From assembly GCF_034347405.1 (NCBI RefSeq), contig NZ_CP133778.1, forward strand, positions 5,492,501-5,556,500: DNA of 64,000 nt, given 5' to 3'. The notes under the pieces are model-generated. The model saw only the letters and a program-made list of their open reading frames with translations. It searched no databases and was not told where the DNA came from. The translations under genes and the position numbers were made by a program. Shown in pieces: positions 35,215 through 43,424 of the stretch (within the stretch, counting starts at the first letter, position 1; the number at the start of each line of letters is the position of its first letter). The DNA is from Pseudomonas sp. CCC3.1. GTDB lineage: Bacteria; Pseudomonadota; Gammaproteobacteria; Pseudomonadales; Pseudomonadaceae.

Positions 35215-35227
35215 ACACACCACCACA

Positions 35228-35296
35228 CTGTAGGAGCGAGCTTGCCTCGCGATCTTTTAAAAGATCAAAAGATCGCGAGGCAAGCTCGCTCCTACA
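35228..35296. repeat. REP palindrome downstream of the RAYT gene
   Basis: Complete palindrome CTGTAGGAGCGAGCTTGCCT... with its reverse complement, 14 bases past the RAYT stop. It shares its core with the dispersed copies. Confidence 0.92.
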
Positions 35297-35307
35297 AAAA
35301 AAGGGCG

Positions 35308-35931
35308 TTACTTACGCCAAACACTCACCAGCCATGGCTGCTGATCGCGGGGCAACCCAGTCGGGCGGTAGTAATGTTCCAGTTCCACAAACCCCGCCGC
35401 TGTGAGCATCGCGCGCCAATTATCCAGGTCGTGATACGCGCCATAACGTTGGCCATTCCAGCCTTCACGGTTATCCCCACGTGGGTTCGAACTCAGCAGT
35501 ACGCCGCCCGGCTTCAGGCTGGCATGCAGTTCACGCAGCACGCGTTCCAGCTCCTGGGTCGGTACATGAAATAACGAGGCGTTGGCGAAGATGCCATCAA
35601 AGTGCTCGGCCGGCAGGTCAAGGTTGAGAAAGTCTTGATGCCACACTTCACAGCCGCTGTCTTCGCGGGCCATTTGGGTGAAGCGTTCGGTGCCGTCCAG
35701 CCCGATGGCGATGTGCCCCAGTCGGGTGAAGGTTTGCAGGTCACGGCCCGGCCCGCAGCCAAAATCCAGAATTGTGAACGGTGCCGCGCCTTGAATATGT
35801 CGCAGCAAGGCGTTGATGTTCTGGCTCACGTCGTGGTCGCGCGTGCCTTCGCGAAATCCTTCTGCACTCTGTTGGTAGTGCGCCAGGGTGGTGGCAGCAA
35901 TCTGTTCGAGGGTGTTGGGATCGAGGGTCAT
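35308..35931 (-). CDS. Class I SAM-dependent methyltransferase
   Basis: 207 residues, Rossmann-fold methyltransferase. Motif I is ILDFGCGPGRDL, and the acidic motif II ends in IGLDGTERF. The post-I region DFLNLDLPAEHFDGIFANAS suggests a small-molecule substrate. It is the last gene of a minus-strand run beginning at 42504, 41 bases after metI, so a role in sulfur or methionine chemistry is possible but not shown by sequence. Confidence 0.82.
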   Translation of the reverse strand: MTLDPNTLEQIAATTLAHYQQSAEGFREGTRDHDVSQNINALLRHIQGAAPFTILDFGCGPGRDLQTFTRLGHIAIGLDGTERFTQMAREDSGCEVWHQDFLNLDLPAEHFDGIFANASLFHVPTQELERVLRELHASLKPGGVLLSSNPRGDNREGWNGQRYGAYHDLDNWRAMLTAAGFVELEHYYRPTGLPRDQQPWLVSVWRK

Positions 35932-35972
35932 CGCAGGGCTCAGTCGGCGGCAGTGTGGCCGCCGACTATACC

Positions 35973-36617
35973 TCAGCGCTTGTTCAGTACGCGGGCCAGG
36001 CGATCGCCGCCGAGCTGAATCACGGCGACGAGCAGCACCAGCAAGACGATGACGGTGAGCATGACTTGGGTGTCAAACCGCTGGTAGCCGTAGCGATAGG
36101 CGATGTCACCCAGGCCGCCCGCACCAATCGCACCGGCCATGGCCGAGGAGTTGATCATGGTGACGATGGTGATGGTAAAACCACCGACGATGCCCGGTAA
36201 CGCTTCGGGCAAAAGAACGTGCCAGATGATGTGATGTCGCTTGCAGCCCATGGCCTGTGCGGCTTCGATCAGCCCATGGTCCACCTCGCGCAAGCTGACT
36301 TCGGCAATGCGCGCAAAGAACGGCGTGGCCGCGATGGTCAGCGGTACGACCGCCGCCCACACGCCGTAGGTGGTACCGACGATCAAGCGGGTAAACGGGA
36401 TCAGCGCCACCATCAAAATCAGGAACGGGATGGAGCGAAACAGGTTCACGAACGCGCCCAAGGCTTTGTTCAGCGCGGGGGCTTCATAGATGCCGCCCTT
36501 GTCGCTGGTGACCAGTATCACCGCCAGCGGAATGCCTAGAATCAGCGCGATAAAAGACGACACGCCGACCATCAAAAAGGTGTCGATCAGGCCCTGCCAT
36601 AAACGATCAAGCCCCAT
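35973..36617 (-). CDS. metI: MetI-type methionine/organosulfur ABC permease
   Basis: 214 residues from ATG 36617, overlapping the metN stop by 11 bases; the longer open frame upstream is inside metN. Five helices are predicted. The EAA loop is IEAAQAMGCKRHHIIWHVLLPEA, and MINSSAMAGAIGAGGLGDIA is diagnostic of MetI. It forms the channel of a MetNIQ system. Confidence 0.9.
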   Translation of the reverse strand: MGLDRLWQGLIDTFLMVGVSSFIALILGIPLAVILVTSDKGGIYEAPALNKALGAFVNLFRSIPFLILMVALIPFTRLIVGTTYGVWAAVVPLTIAATPFFARIAEVSLREVDHGLIEAAQAMGCKRHHIIWHVLLPEALPGIVGGFTITIVTMINSSAMAGAIGAGGLGDIAYRYGYQRFDTQVMLTVIVLLVLLVAVIQLGGDRLARVLNKR

Positions 36618-37728
36618 AGCCCAGCACCTCGACCTGTTGCGCCCATTGTTCAGCGCGCTTGCGCAATTCTTCGGCACCCAATGAGCTGCTGGTGACACTG
36701 AGCAGCAACTGCCCCAGCGCATGGCCCTGGATCTGCTCGACGCCGCCATGCAGCAACCGCACCTGGCCGCCCAAGGCGCTGAAGAGTGCGCCCAGATCGG
36801 GTTCTTGGGCCTGGCTGCCGGTAAAGCGCAGGCGCAAAATCACGCTCGATTGTGCCGATTGCGGGGCGGCGTGAATGCGGCTTTGCAGCGCCTCGGGCAA
36901 GTTGTCTTGCAGCGGTGCAAGCAAGGTTTTGCTGACCTCGTGCTGCGGGTTGCCAAACACTTGCCACACCGGACCTTGTTCGACGACCTGGCCTTGTTCG
37001 AGCACCACCACGCGGTGGCAAATGTCGCGGATCACCGCCATTTCGTGGGTGATGAGGATGATGGTCAGGCCCAGCCGCTGATTGATCTCGCGCAGCAAGC
37101 CAAGGATCGACTGCGTGGTTTCCGGGTCGAGGGCTGAGGTGGCTTCGTCGCAGAGCAAAATCGCTGGGTCATGAACCAGCGCACGAGCAATGCCCACGCG
37201 TTGTTTTTGCCCGCCGGAGAGCTGTGCCGGGTAAGCCGTGTGCTTGCCTTGCAGGCCGACCAGCTCCAGCAACTCGCGAACTTTTTGTTCGCGTTGCAGC
37301 TTGGGCACACCGGCCACCTTGAGCGGCAGTTCAACGTTCTGCCACACGGTTTTGGCCGACATCAGGTTGAAGTGCTGAAAGATCATGCCGATCTGACGGC
37401 GCAAGGCGACGAGCTTGTTTTCGTCAAACTCACCGATGTCGATTTGATCAATCAACACGCGGCCGCTGCTCGGTTGTTCCAGTCGATTGATGGTGCGGAT
37501 CAGCGACGATTTACCTGCACCGCTGCGGCCGATAATGCCGAAAATTTCTCCGCGTTGAATCGCCAGATCAATGCCTTTGAGGGCATCGACCGGGCCTTGG
37601 CGACCATCATAGGTTTTGCCGACGCCAATAAAACGCACGTGGGCGTTTGTCAGCTCCGGGTGCAGATCGGTCTTGGATGCGCTGGGTGGCGGTTCATCGA
37701 GCCGCGTGTGGGCAATGGCTACGCTCAT
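36607..37728 (-). CDS. metN: MetN-type ABC transporter ATP-binding protein
   Basis: 373 residues. Walker A is IGRSGAGKSSLIR, the Q-loop is MIFQHFNLMSAKTV, the signature is LSGGQKQRVGIARAL, Walker B is ILLCDEATSALD, and the switch is THEMAVI. A C-terminal NIL-like sensing domain covers about 290-370. It has an unusual 30-residue Pro/Ser-rich N-terminal extension before the ATPase core. Two bases separate it from metQ. Confidence 0.92.
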   Translation of the reverse strand: MSVAIAHTRLDEPPPSASKTDLHPELTNAHVRFIGVGKTYDGRQGPVDALKGIDLAIQRGEIFGIIGRSGAGKSSLIRTINRLEQPSSGRVLIDQIDIGEFDENKLVALRRQIGMIFQHFNLMSAKTVWQNVELPLKVAGVPKLQREQKVRELLELVGLQGKHTAYPAQLSGGQKQRVGIARALVHDPAILLCDEATSALDPETTQSILGLLREINQRLGLTIILITHEMAVIRDICHRVVVLEQGQVVEQGPVWQVFGNPQHEVSKTLLAPLQDNLPEALQSRIHAAPQSAQSSVILRLRFTGSQAQEPDLGALFSALGGQVRLLHGGVEQIQGHALGQLLLSVTSSSLGAEELRKRAEQWAQQVEVLGYGA

Positions 37729-37730
37729 GG

Positions 37731-38522
37731 TCAGTTCGTCCAGCCAGGTTGGTACAGGGTGCCGTAGGTTTTATCCAGCGAGGCCTTTACCACCGGTGAG
37801 TGCTGATAAATGTCGATGAACTTGGCCAGGCGCTTGTCGTCCTTGCTCTTGGGCTGGATGACGAACTGAATCACGTATTCGGGGTGGTCGATGCCGTCGA
37901 ACAGCAGCGCGGACTCTGCATCGAAGGTTTTGGCCATGCGGATGTAGGCCGGATAGCCCTGCACCAGGTCAGCATCGTCGTAGGCACGTACCAATTGCAC
38001 GGCTTCGACCTGCAGGATTTTGATCTTTTTCGGGTTGGAGATGATGTCTTCTTCGGTGGCTTTGTAGCCGACGCCGGGTTTAAGCGTGATCAGCCCGGCC
38101 TTGGCCAGCAGTTGCAGGCCGCGCCCGCTGTTGATCGGGTCGTTGGCGATGGCCACGGTAGCTCCGACGGGCAGTTCATCGAGGCTTTTGTATTTTTTGG
38201 AATACAGGCCCACGTTGTTGATCACGCCCTTGGCGTAAGGCACCAGATGAAAGCCGCTGGCGGCGTTGGCGTTTTCCAGGAATGGAATGTGCTGGAAGTA
38301 GTTCACGTCGATGTCGCCGCTGGCCAGGCTGACGTTGGGAGCGATCCAGTCGGTGAACTCGATCAGCTCGACTTTCAGCCCTTGTTTCTCAGCTTCAGCC
38401 ACGGCGGCTTCCAGCGGAATGGCAAAGGCGGAGGTGGTGCCGACCTTGAGGGGCTTTTCGGCGGCGAAAGTGAGGCCGCTGAACAGCCCGAGAGCCAGAA
38501 CCAGTGCGTGTTTTTTGTTCAT
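37731..38522 (-). CDS. metQ: MetQ/NlpA-family periplasmic substrate-binding protein
   Basis: 263 residues from ATG 38522 (another ATG three codons upstream is open). Signal peptide ALVLALGLFSGLTFA. The mature part KPLKVGTTSAFAIPLEAA and DIDVNYFQHIPFLENANA belong to the NlpA/MetQ family. No lipobox cysteine is visible. The neighbouring flavin monooxygenase and SfnB genes suggest the ligand may be an organosulfur compound other than methionine. Confidence 0.88.
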   Translation of the reverse strand: MNKKHALVLALGLFSGLTFAAEKPLKVGTTSAFAIPLEAAVAEAEKQGLKVELIEFTDWIAPNVSLASGDIDVNYFQHIPFLENANAASGFHLVPYAKGVINNVGLYSKKYKSLDELPVGATVAIANDPINSGRGLQLLAKAGLITLKPGVGYKATEEDIISNPKKIKILQVEAVQLVRAYDDADLVQGYPAYIRMAKTFDAESALLFDGIDHPEYVIQFVIQPKSKDDKRLAKFIDIYQHSPVVKASLDKTYGTLYQPGWTN

Positions 38523-38558
38523 GAAATTCATCCAGTCAAAAGGGCGTAATTCGGTCTT

Positions 38559-38627
38559 TGTAGGAGCGAGCTTGCCTCGCGATCTTTTGATCGTTTAAAA
38601 GATCGCGAGGCAAGCTCGCTCCTACAG
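38559..38627. repeat. REP palindrome between monooxygenase and metQ
   Basis: TTGTAGGAGCGAGCTTGCCT and its reverse complement ending GCTCGCTCCTACAGG fill the spacer between the LLM monooxygenase and metQ. It may mark a break or processing point in the operon. Confidence 0.9.
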
Positions 38628-38631
38628 GGGG

Positions 38632-39987
38632 TTAGTGTCTAAAAGAGGCGCCGGTATGGCGCTCGGGCAAGTGCGCATCGCCTTCGGTAAACAGCTTTTG
38701 CCGCAAGCTGCCGGTGTCGTACGCCGTCTTGTAGGAGCCCCGACGTTGCAGCTCGGGGATCACCAGATCGATGAAGTCGGCATAGCTTTCAGGGGTGACG
38801 ATGCGGGTCAGGTTGAAGCCGTCGAGGCCGGTCTCGGCGATCCACGATTCCAGTTCGTCAGCGACCTGTTCCGGCGAACCGACCACGGTCATGTAACGCC
38901 CGCCCAGCGCGTGCTGTTCGAGCAGCTTGCGGCGCGTCCAATCGTTGTTTTGCAGCACTTTGGTCGCGGACTGAATGGCGTTGCTTTTTACGTACTGGAT
39001 CGGCTCGTCCAGTGCGTAGTCGGCAAAGTCGATGCCGGTGGAACTGGCGAAATGCGCCACCCCGGCCTCGGCGCTGGCATAGCTCAGGTATTCCTCACGC
39101 TTGGCCTGTGCCTCGGCTTCGGTCGGCGCGACGATGACGTTGAGGCCCATAAACAGTTTGATGTCGTCAGGGTTGCGGCCCGCCGCCGCAGCGCTGGCGC
39201 GGACTTTGTCGACCTGGATTTTGGTCGCGGCTTTGGTCTGCCCGCTGATGAATACGCACTCGGCGTGGCGCCCGGCAAATCGCAGTCCACGGTCCGAGCT
39301 GCCCGCTTGGAATAGCACGGGCGTGCGCTGTGGCGACGGCTCGCAGAGGTGATAGCCCTCGACCTGATAAAACTCGCCCGCGTGTTTGACCTTGTGCACT
39401 TTGTCGGGCTGGGCGTAGATGCGTTGCACCGGATCGTTGAGTACGGCACCGTTTTCCCAGCTGCCTTCCCAGAGTTTGTAGAGCACCTCCAGGTATTCGT
39501 CGGCCTGGTCGTAACGGCGGTCGTGTTCCACTTGCTCGGTCAGGCCCATGGCCTTGGCCGCGCTGTCCAGATAACCGGTCACGATGTTCCAGCCCACCCG
39601 GCCACGGGTCAGGTGGTCGAGGGTCGACATGCGGCGTGCGAATAAATACGGCGGCTCGTAGGTCAGGTTGGCGGTCAAACCAAAACCGAGGTTTTTGGTG
39701 ACAGCCGCCATGGCCGAAACCAGCAACAACGGGTCGTTGACTGGCAACTGGATGGACTCTTTGAGCGGAACATCAACCGATTGTTGATAAACGTCGTAGA
39801 CGCCGACGATATCGGCGATAAAAAGGCCGTCGAACAGCCCGCGTTCCAGCAACTGCGCCAGCTCAGTCCAGTATTCCAGGGTGTTGAAACGGGTCGAGGT
39901 GTCGCGTGGATGCGTCCACAGCCCGTGGTTGATATGGCCAATGCAGTTCATGTTGAAGGCATTGAGCAGGATTTTCTTTTTGCTCAT
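38632..39987 (-). CDS. NtaA/DszA-type FMN-dependent monooxygenase
   Basis: 451 residues, the long luciferase-like subgroup (NtaA/SnaA/DszA). The start NAFNMNCIGHINHGLWTHPR and TRGRVGWNIVTGYLDSAAKA are signature regions. It uses FMNH2 and O2 to oxidise an organic substrate; relatives attack sulfones, pristinamycin or chelators. The start shares TGATG with the stop of the SfnB-like gene, so the two are coupled. The context points to C-S cleavage of an imported sulfur source. A flavin reductase partner (SsuE or another) is not adjacent. Confidence 0.88.
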   Translation of the reverse strand: MSKKKILLNAFNMNCIGHINHGLWTHPRDTSTRFNTLEYWTELAQLLERGLFDGLFIADIVGVYDVYQQSVDVPLKESIQLPVNDPLLLVSAMAAVTKNLGFGLTANLTYEPPYLFARRMSTLDHLTRGRVGWNIVTGYLDSAAKAMGLTEQVEHDRRYDQADEYLEVLYKLWEGSWENGAVLNDPVQRIYAQPDKVHKVKHAGEFYQVEGYHLCEPSPQRTPVLFQAGSSDRGLRFAGRHAECVFISGQTKAATKIQVDKVRASAAAAGRNPDDIKLFMGLNVIVAPTEAEAQAKREEYLSYASAEAGVAHFASSTGIDFADYALDEPIQYVKSNAIQSATKVLQNNDWTRRKLLEQHALGGRYMTVVGSPEQVADELESWIAETGLDGFNLTRIVTPESYADFIDLVIPELQRRGSYKTAYDTGSLRQKLFTEGDAHLPERHTGASFRH

Positions 39988-41183
39988 CAGAGGGTCCCCC
40001 GCAGCGGTGGATTTTCACTGTTGAGGTAGTAATTGCCCACGGCGTGGTACTTCCAGCGCACCGGGTCGTGCAGGGTGTGCACGCGGGCGTTGCGCCAGTG
40101 ACGATCAAGGCCGTGCTCGGCCAGGGTGGCCTGGCTGCCGGCCAGCTCAAACAGGGTGCTGCCAGCGGCCAGCGACACTTCTGTGCTAATGGCGCGCGCT
40201 TCGGCCACGGCAATTGAAGCTGCCGCCACGGTGCTGGCGTTGGTGTTGGCCTGGGCGGTATCGAGAAACTCGCCGCTGCGGTCCAGCAAGGCTTCAGCGG
40301 CATGCAAGCGCACGCTCAGGCGGCCGAACGTGTTGAGGGTCAATGGGTCTTCGCTGGCGATGTCAGAAGTGGCGTCGATCCAGGGCCGGGTTTTGGTGCG
40401 TACAAAGTGCAGGGCGTCTTCATACGCTGCGCGGGCGATACCGGTGTCGATGGCCGCGTGCAGAATCTGCGCCAGCGGGCCGACCGGCGTCGGGCGTTCG
40501 AAAGCGCTTTGAAACGGGATCACGTCGTCGGTGGCGACAAACACGTTGTCGAACACCACAGAGCCGCTGCCGGTGGTGCGCTGGCCAAAGCCGCTCCAGT
40601 CGTCGATCACCTTTAAACCTTCACTGTCGCTGCGTACAAAGGCCAGGTGTTGCACGCCGTGGTCATCCACCACCGAAGTAGGAATGCGTTGCGCGTACAG
40701 CGCGCCGGTGGCGTAGAACTTGCGGCCGTTGATGCGATAGCCGTGTTCCGCCTTGGCCAGATGCGTGGTGCGGTCGTGGGCGGTTTTGGTGCCCAGTTCG
40801 GCCAACGCATTACCAAAGCGTTGCCCGGCCAGGACTTCGGCGTAGAGCCGTTGTTTTTGCGATTCGCTGCCGTTCACGCGCAGCACTTCGAGGGCGTAAA
40901 AATGGTTCTGCGGGATTTGTCCCAGCGAACTGTCGGCGGCCGAGATAAGGGCCACGACTTGCGCAAGGGTGACGTTGGACACGGCGGCGCCGCCATACGC
41001 CTTGGGCACTGTAATGCCCCACAGGCCGGTGTGGGAAAACAGCTCCAGCTCATCGAAAGGCAGGCGTCGTTCGCGGTCACGCAAGACGCTGTCACGCTTG
41101 AAATGGGCGGCAAGTTCACGCGCTACGCTCAGGGCCTCGGCATCGCTGTGGATAACCGGGACCTGTTTGGATGTCAGTGACAT
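39987..41183 (-). CDS. sfnB: SfnB-family sulfur-acquisition oxidoreductase (copy 2)
   Basis: 398 residues from ATG 41183, with an acyl-CoA-dehydrogenase-like fold. It contains WGITVPKAYGGAAVSNVTLA, INGRKFYATGALYAQRIPTS, and the family ending HWRNARVHTLHDPVRWKYHA. SfnB-type enzymes are flavin-dependent and induced by sulfate limitation in dimethylsulfone metabolism and related routes. The sulfur-family label rests on this similarity. It is 12 bases after copy 1 and coupled to the downstream monooxygenase. Confidence 0.85.
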   Translation of the reverse strand: MSLTSKQVPVIHSDAEALSVARELAAHFKRDSVLRDRERRLPFDELELFSHTGLWGITVPKAYGGAAVSNVTLAQVVALISAADSSLGQIPQNHFYALEVLRVNGSESQKQRLYAEVLAGQRFGNALAELGTKTAHDRTTHLAKAEHGYRINGRKFYATGALYAQRIPTSVVDDHGVQHLAFVRSDSEGLKVIDDWSGFGQRTTGSGSVVFDNVFVATDDVIPFQSAFERPTPVGPLAQILHAAIDTGIARAAYEDALHFVRTKTRPWIDATSDIASEDPLTLNTFGRLSVRLHAAEALLDRSGEFLDTAQANTNASTVAAASIAVAEARAISTEVSLAAGSTLFELAGSQATLAEHGLDRHWRNARVHTLHDPVRWKYHAVGNYYLNSENPPLRGTL

Positions 41184-41194
41184 GGGTGTCTCCG

Positions 41195-42436
41195 TTAGAT
41201 CCAGGAATGTCGGGCAGGCAACGTGCCGTTGAGGCGGTAGGCGCCGATGGCGTGGTATTTCCAGCGCACGGGGTCGTGCAGGGTGTGCACGCGCGCGTTG
41301 CGCCAATGCCGGTCCAGGTTGAACTCGGCAAGGGTGGCGCGACTGCCCGCCAGCTCGAAGAGTTTTTCACTGGCCAGTAATGACAGCTCAGTGCTCAAGG
41401 CTTTGGCTTCGGCCACGGCAATCGAGGCGCGGGCAGCGGCCTGTGCATCGATCGGCGCTGCGCTGACCTCGTCAAGCACGCGACCGGCTTTGCGCAGCAG
41501 CGCTTCGGCGGCGTGCAACTCGATCTGCAACTTGCCGATGTCAGCGATCACGTAGGGGTCATCGCTGTTGCGTTCGACCTTGGCATCAACCCACGGGCGC
41601 GAGCGTTCGCGCACAAAGCTGAGGGTGTCGGCGATGGCGCCGCGTGCAATGCCCAGGTCGATGGCGGCCTGAATCAGTTGCGACACCGAGCCCTGAATGT
41701 TCGGTATTTCAGCCAAGCGCCAGTTGTCGATGACCAGCTCGGCTTCAATCGGTACGTTGTTCAGCAAGACCGTGCCACTGGCTGTGGTGCGCTGGCCGAA
41801 ACCGGACCAGTCATCGACCACCCGCAGGCCTGGTGTGCCGCGACGGACAAAGGCCATGACTTGCTTGCCGTCATCGTTGAGCGCCTTGACGGCGATCCAG
41901 TGCGCGAATAGCGCCCCGGTGGAGTAAAACTTTTGGCCGTTGATCACGAAGTCATCGCCATCGGCGGTGATGCGGGCTTTCAGATCGAGGGTGTTTTTAG
42001 TGCCGCGCTCCGGGCCCGCGTTACCAATGCGCCAGCCTTGCAGCACGCTGGTGAACAAATGTTCTTTTTGCGCCGGGGTCGCGATGCTTTCAATCAGGTT
42101 GAGAAGGCCCACCTGATTTTGCGGAATTTGCCCCAGCGCCGGGTCGGCTGCCGAGATGATCGCAAAGACTTCAGCCAAGGTGACGTAAGACACCTGCGGC
42201 CCGCCAAATGCGCGAGCAATAGAAATACTGCCCAAGCCACTGCGGGTAAAGGCTTCGACCAGTGACCACGGCAGTTTGCGTTGCTGATCGCGCTTGGCGG
42301 CATGTTCACGGGCGGCGTTGGCCAGTTCGTGGGCGGCTTGAAGGGCTTCGTTGTCAGTGCGCAGGACGTGCGCTGCTAGCAACAGGGGCGCGACATCGAG
42401 GTCGCTTTGCAGTTGTGCATTCGCCAAGAGGGACAT
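41195..42436 (-). CDS. SfnB-family sulfur-acquisition oxidoreductase (copy 1)
   Basis: 413 residues, paralogous to the next gene: shared FGQRTTASGTVLLNNVPIEA-type core and HWRNARVHTLHDPVRWKYHA. It has the acyl-CoA-dehydrogenase fold and is probably an FMN/FAD monooxygenase of the DszC/SfnB group. A 22-codon reading frame ends on the start codon of this gene (TAATG), suggesting coupling. Tandem paralogues may handle successive or different substrates. Confidence 0.85.
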   Translation of the reverse strand: MSLLANAQLQSDLDVAPLLLAAHVLRTDNEALQAAHELANAAREHAAKRDQQRKLPWSLVEAFTRSGLGSISIARAFGGPQVSYVTLAEVFAIISAADPALGQIPQNQVGLLNLIESIATPAQKEHLFTSVLQGWRIGNAGPERGTKNTLDLKARITADGDDFVINGQKFYSTGALFAHWIAVKALNDDGKQVMAFVRRGTPGLRVVDDWSGFGQRTTASGTVLLNNVPIEAELVIDNWRLAEIPNIQGSVSQLIQAAIDLGIARGAIADTLSFVRERSRPWVDAKVERNSDDPYVIADIGKLQIELHAAEALLRKAGRVLDEVSAAPIDAQAAARASIAVAEAKALSTELSLLASEKLFELAGSRATLAEFNLDRHWRNARVHTLHDPVRWKYHAIGAYRLNGTLPARHSWI

Positions 42437-42504
42437 TAGTTGTGCTCCTTGACTGCACGCAATGCCCTGGCGATCTGCACAAGGGTAATTGTGTTGCTGG
42501 CCAT
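42436..42504 (-). CDS. Possible 22-residue leader peptide
   Basis: MASNTITLVQIARALRAVKE plus HN, from ATG 42504. GAGGTAGGT immediately upstream could be a ribosome site. The TAA stop shares its last A with the ATG of the SfnB-like gene. The SfnB ribosome site (AAGGAG) lies inside the small frame. It has no Cys or Met beyond the start, so a simple sulfur-amino-acid attenuator is not evident. It is visible as a well-placed frame only; translation is unproven. Confidence 0.45.
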   Translation of the reverse strand: MASNTITLVQIARALRAVKEHN

Positions 42505-42659
42505 ACCTACCTCGCGTCTCGTTGTTTGGAGCGCCGCTGAGCGGCGCGAGTTAAAGCAAGAGAGTCCGGTGGTCCGGTGCATATACCCTAATCGAGTATA
42601 AAAATTATAAAAACTACATTTTTGGAATATGGATAGACGATTCACGCTGGCCTCAGCGA

Positions 42660-43424
42660 TCAGTTTCGCCAGTTAGGACGCGGCTCTGCGGCGAATAGCA
42701 CCTCACGCGGGGCGGTGTTGATATAGCGTTTGTTGGCGCCCACCTTGAGTGTTCGGGCCGGTGCCCAGCGAGAGTTGTTGCCGACGCGGTCAATTACGCA
42801 GTAAGTGACCTCCAGTTTTGGGTCCTCGCCGGCTTCCTGAATAATCTCGGGGGGCACGAAGACGCTGACAGGTTTGTTGACGTCGACCTGACGCAGTTTT
42901 GGCAGATCCAGGCGCACATCGCCCCAGAGCAAGGTAATTTCGTCTTCGCTGGCCATGTTGCGGTAGGGCTCGATGGTCACAGGCACACCGCGTTTAATCT
43001 GGCTCGGGTTAACCCCGTAACGCTGGATCGGGTCGGGAATCATCAGTGGCGCAAGCCCCTGGTTTTCCTCACCGATGGCTTCGCCTCCGGGGCAATCAAG
43101 TTTGACCAGCACTTTAAGTTGGACCGAAAGCGCAGGGCTGCTGCCAATGTGCATCACCCTGTAATAAAGACGGGCCGTTCCATTTTGAATGAAACTTTCG
43201 GGCACTCTCAATGAAATGGGTTGGCCAATGTTTGCTCGGGTTAGTTGTTGTGAAGATACATAGCAGCCGTCCCAAAATAGTTCGATTAAATCGCCTTCTT
43301 CCATATTTATATAGGGTGCGACAGTGACGAATAGTTGTTCGGCTGCACGTGCACAAATAGTGTGCTTATTAGATTGGGCCAGCGTGGGGGCTGCTAACTT
43401 ATGAGTGTGCAAGGTAAAAGGCAT
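42660..43424 (-). CDS. Hypothetical protein with two tandem beta-rich domains
   Basis: 254 residues, with no signal peptide or membrane segment. Two related halves: VTVAPYINMEEGDLIELFWD ... QPISLRVPESFIQNG and VTIEPYRNMASEDEITLLWG ... KPVSVFVPPEIIQEAG. These look like a duplicated Ig-like or jelly-roll domain, as found in large Pseudomonas surface or insecticidal-type proteins, but I cannot assign a function. It lies alone at the edge of an AT-richer gene-poor region and may be horizontally acquired. Confidence 0.7.
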   Translation of the reverse strand: MPFTLHTHKLAAPTLAQSNKHTICARAAEQLFVTVAPYINMEEGDLIELFWDGCYVSSQQLTRANIGQPISLRVPESFIQNGTARLYYRVMHIGSSPALSVQLKVLVKLDCPGGEAIGEENQGLAPLMIPDPIQRYGVNPSQIKRGVPVTIEPYRNMASEDEITLLWGDVRLDLPKLRQVDVNKPVSVFVPPEIIQEAGEDPKLEVTYCVIDRVGNNSRWAPARTLKVGANKRYINTAPREVLFAAEPRPNWRN

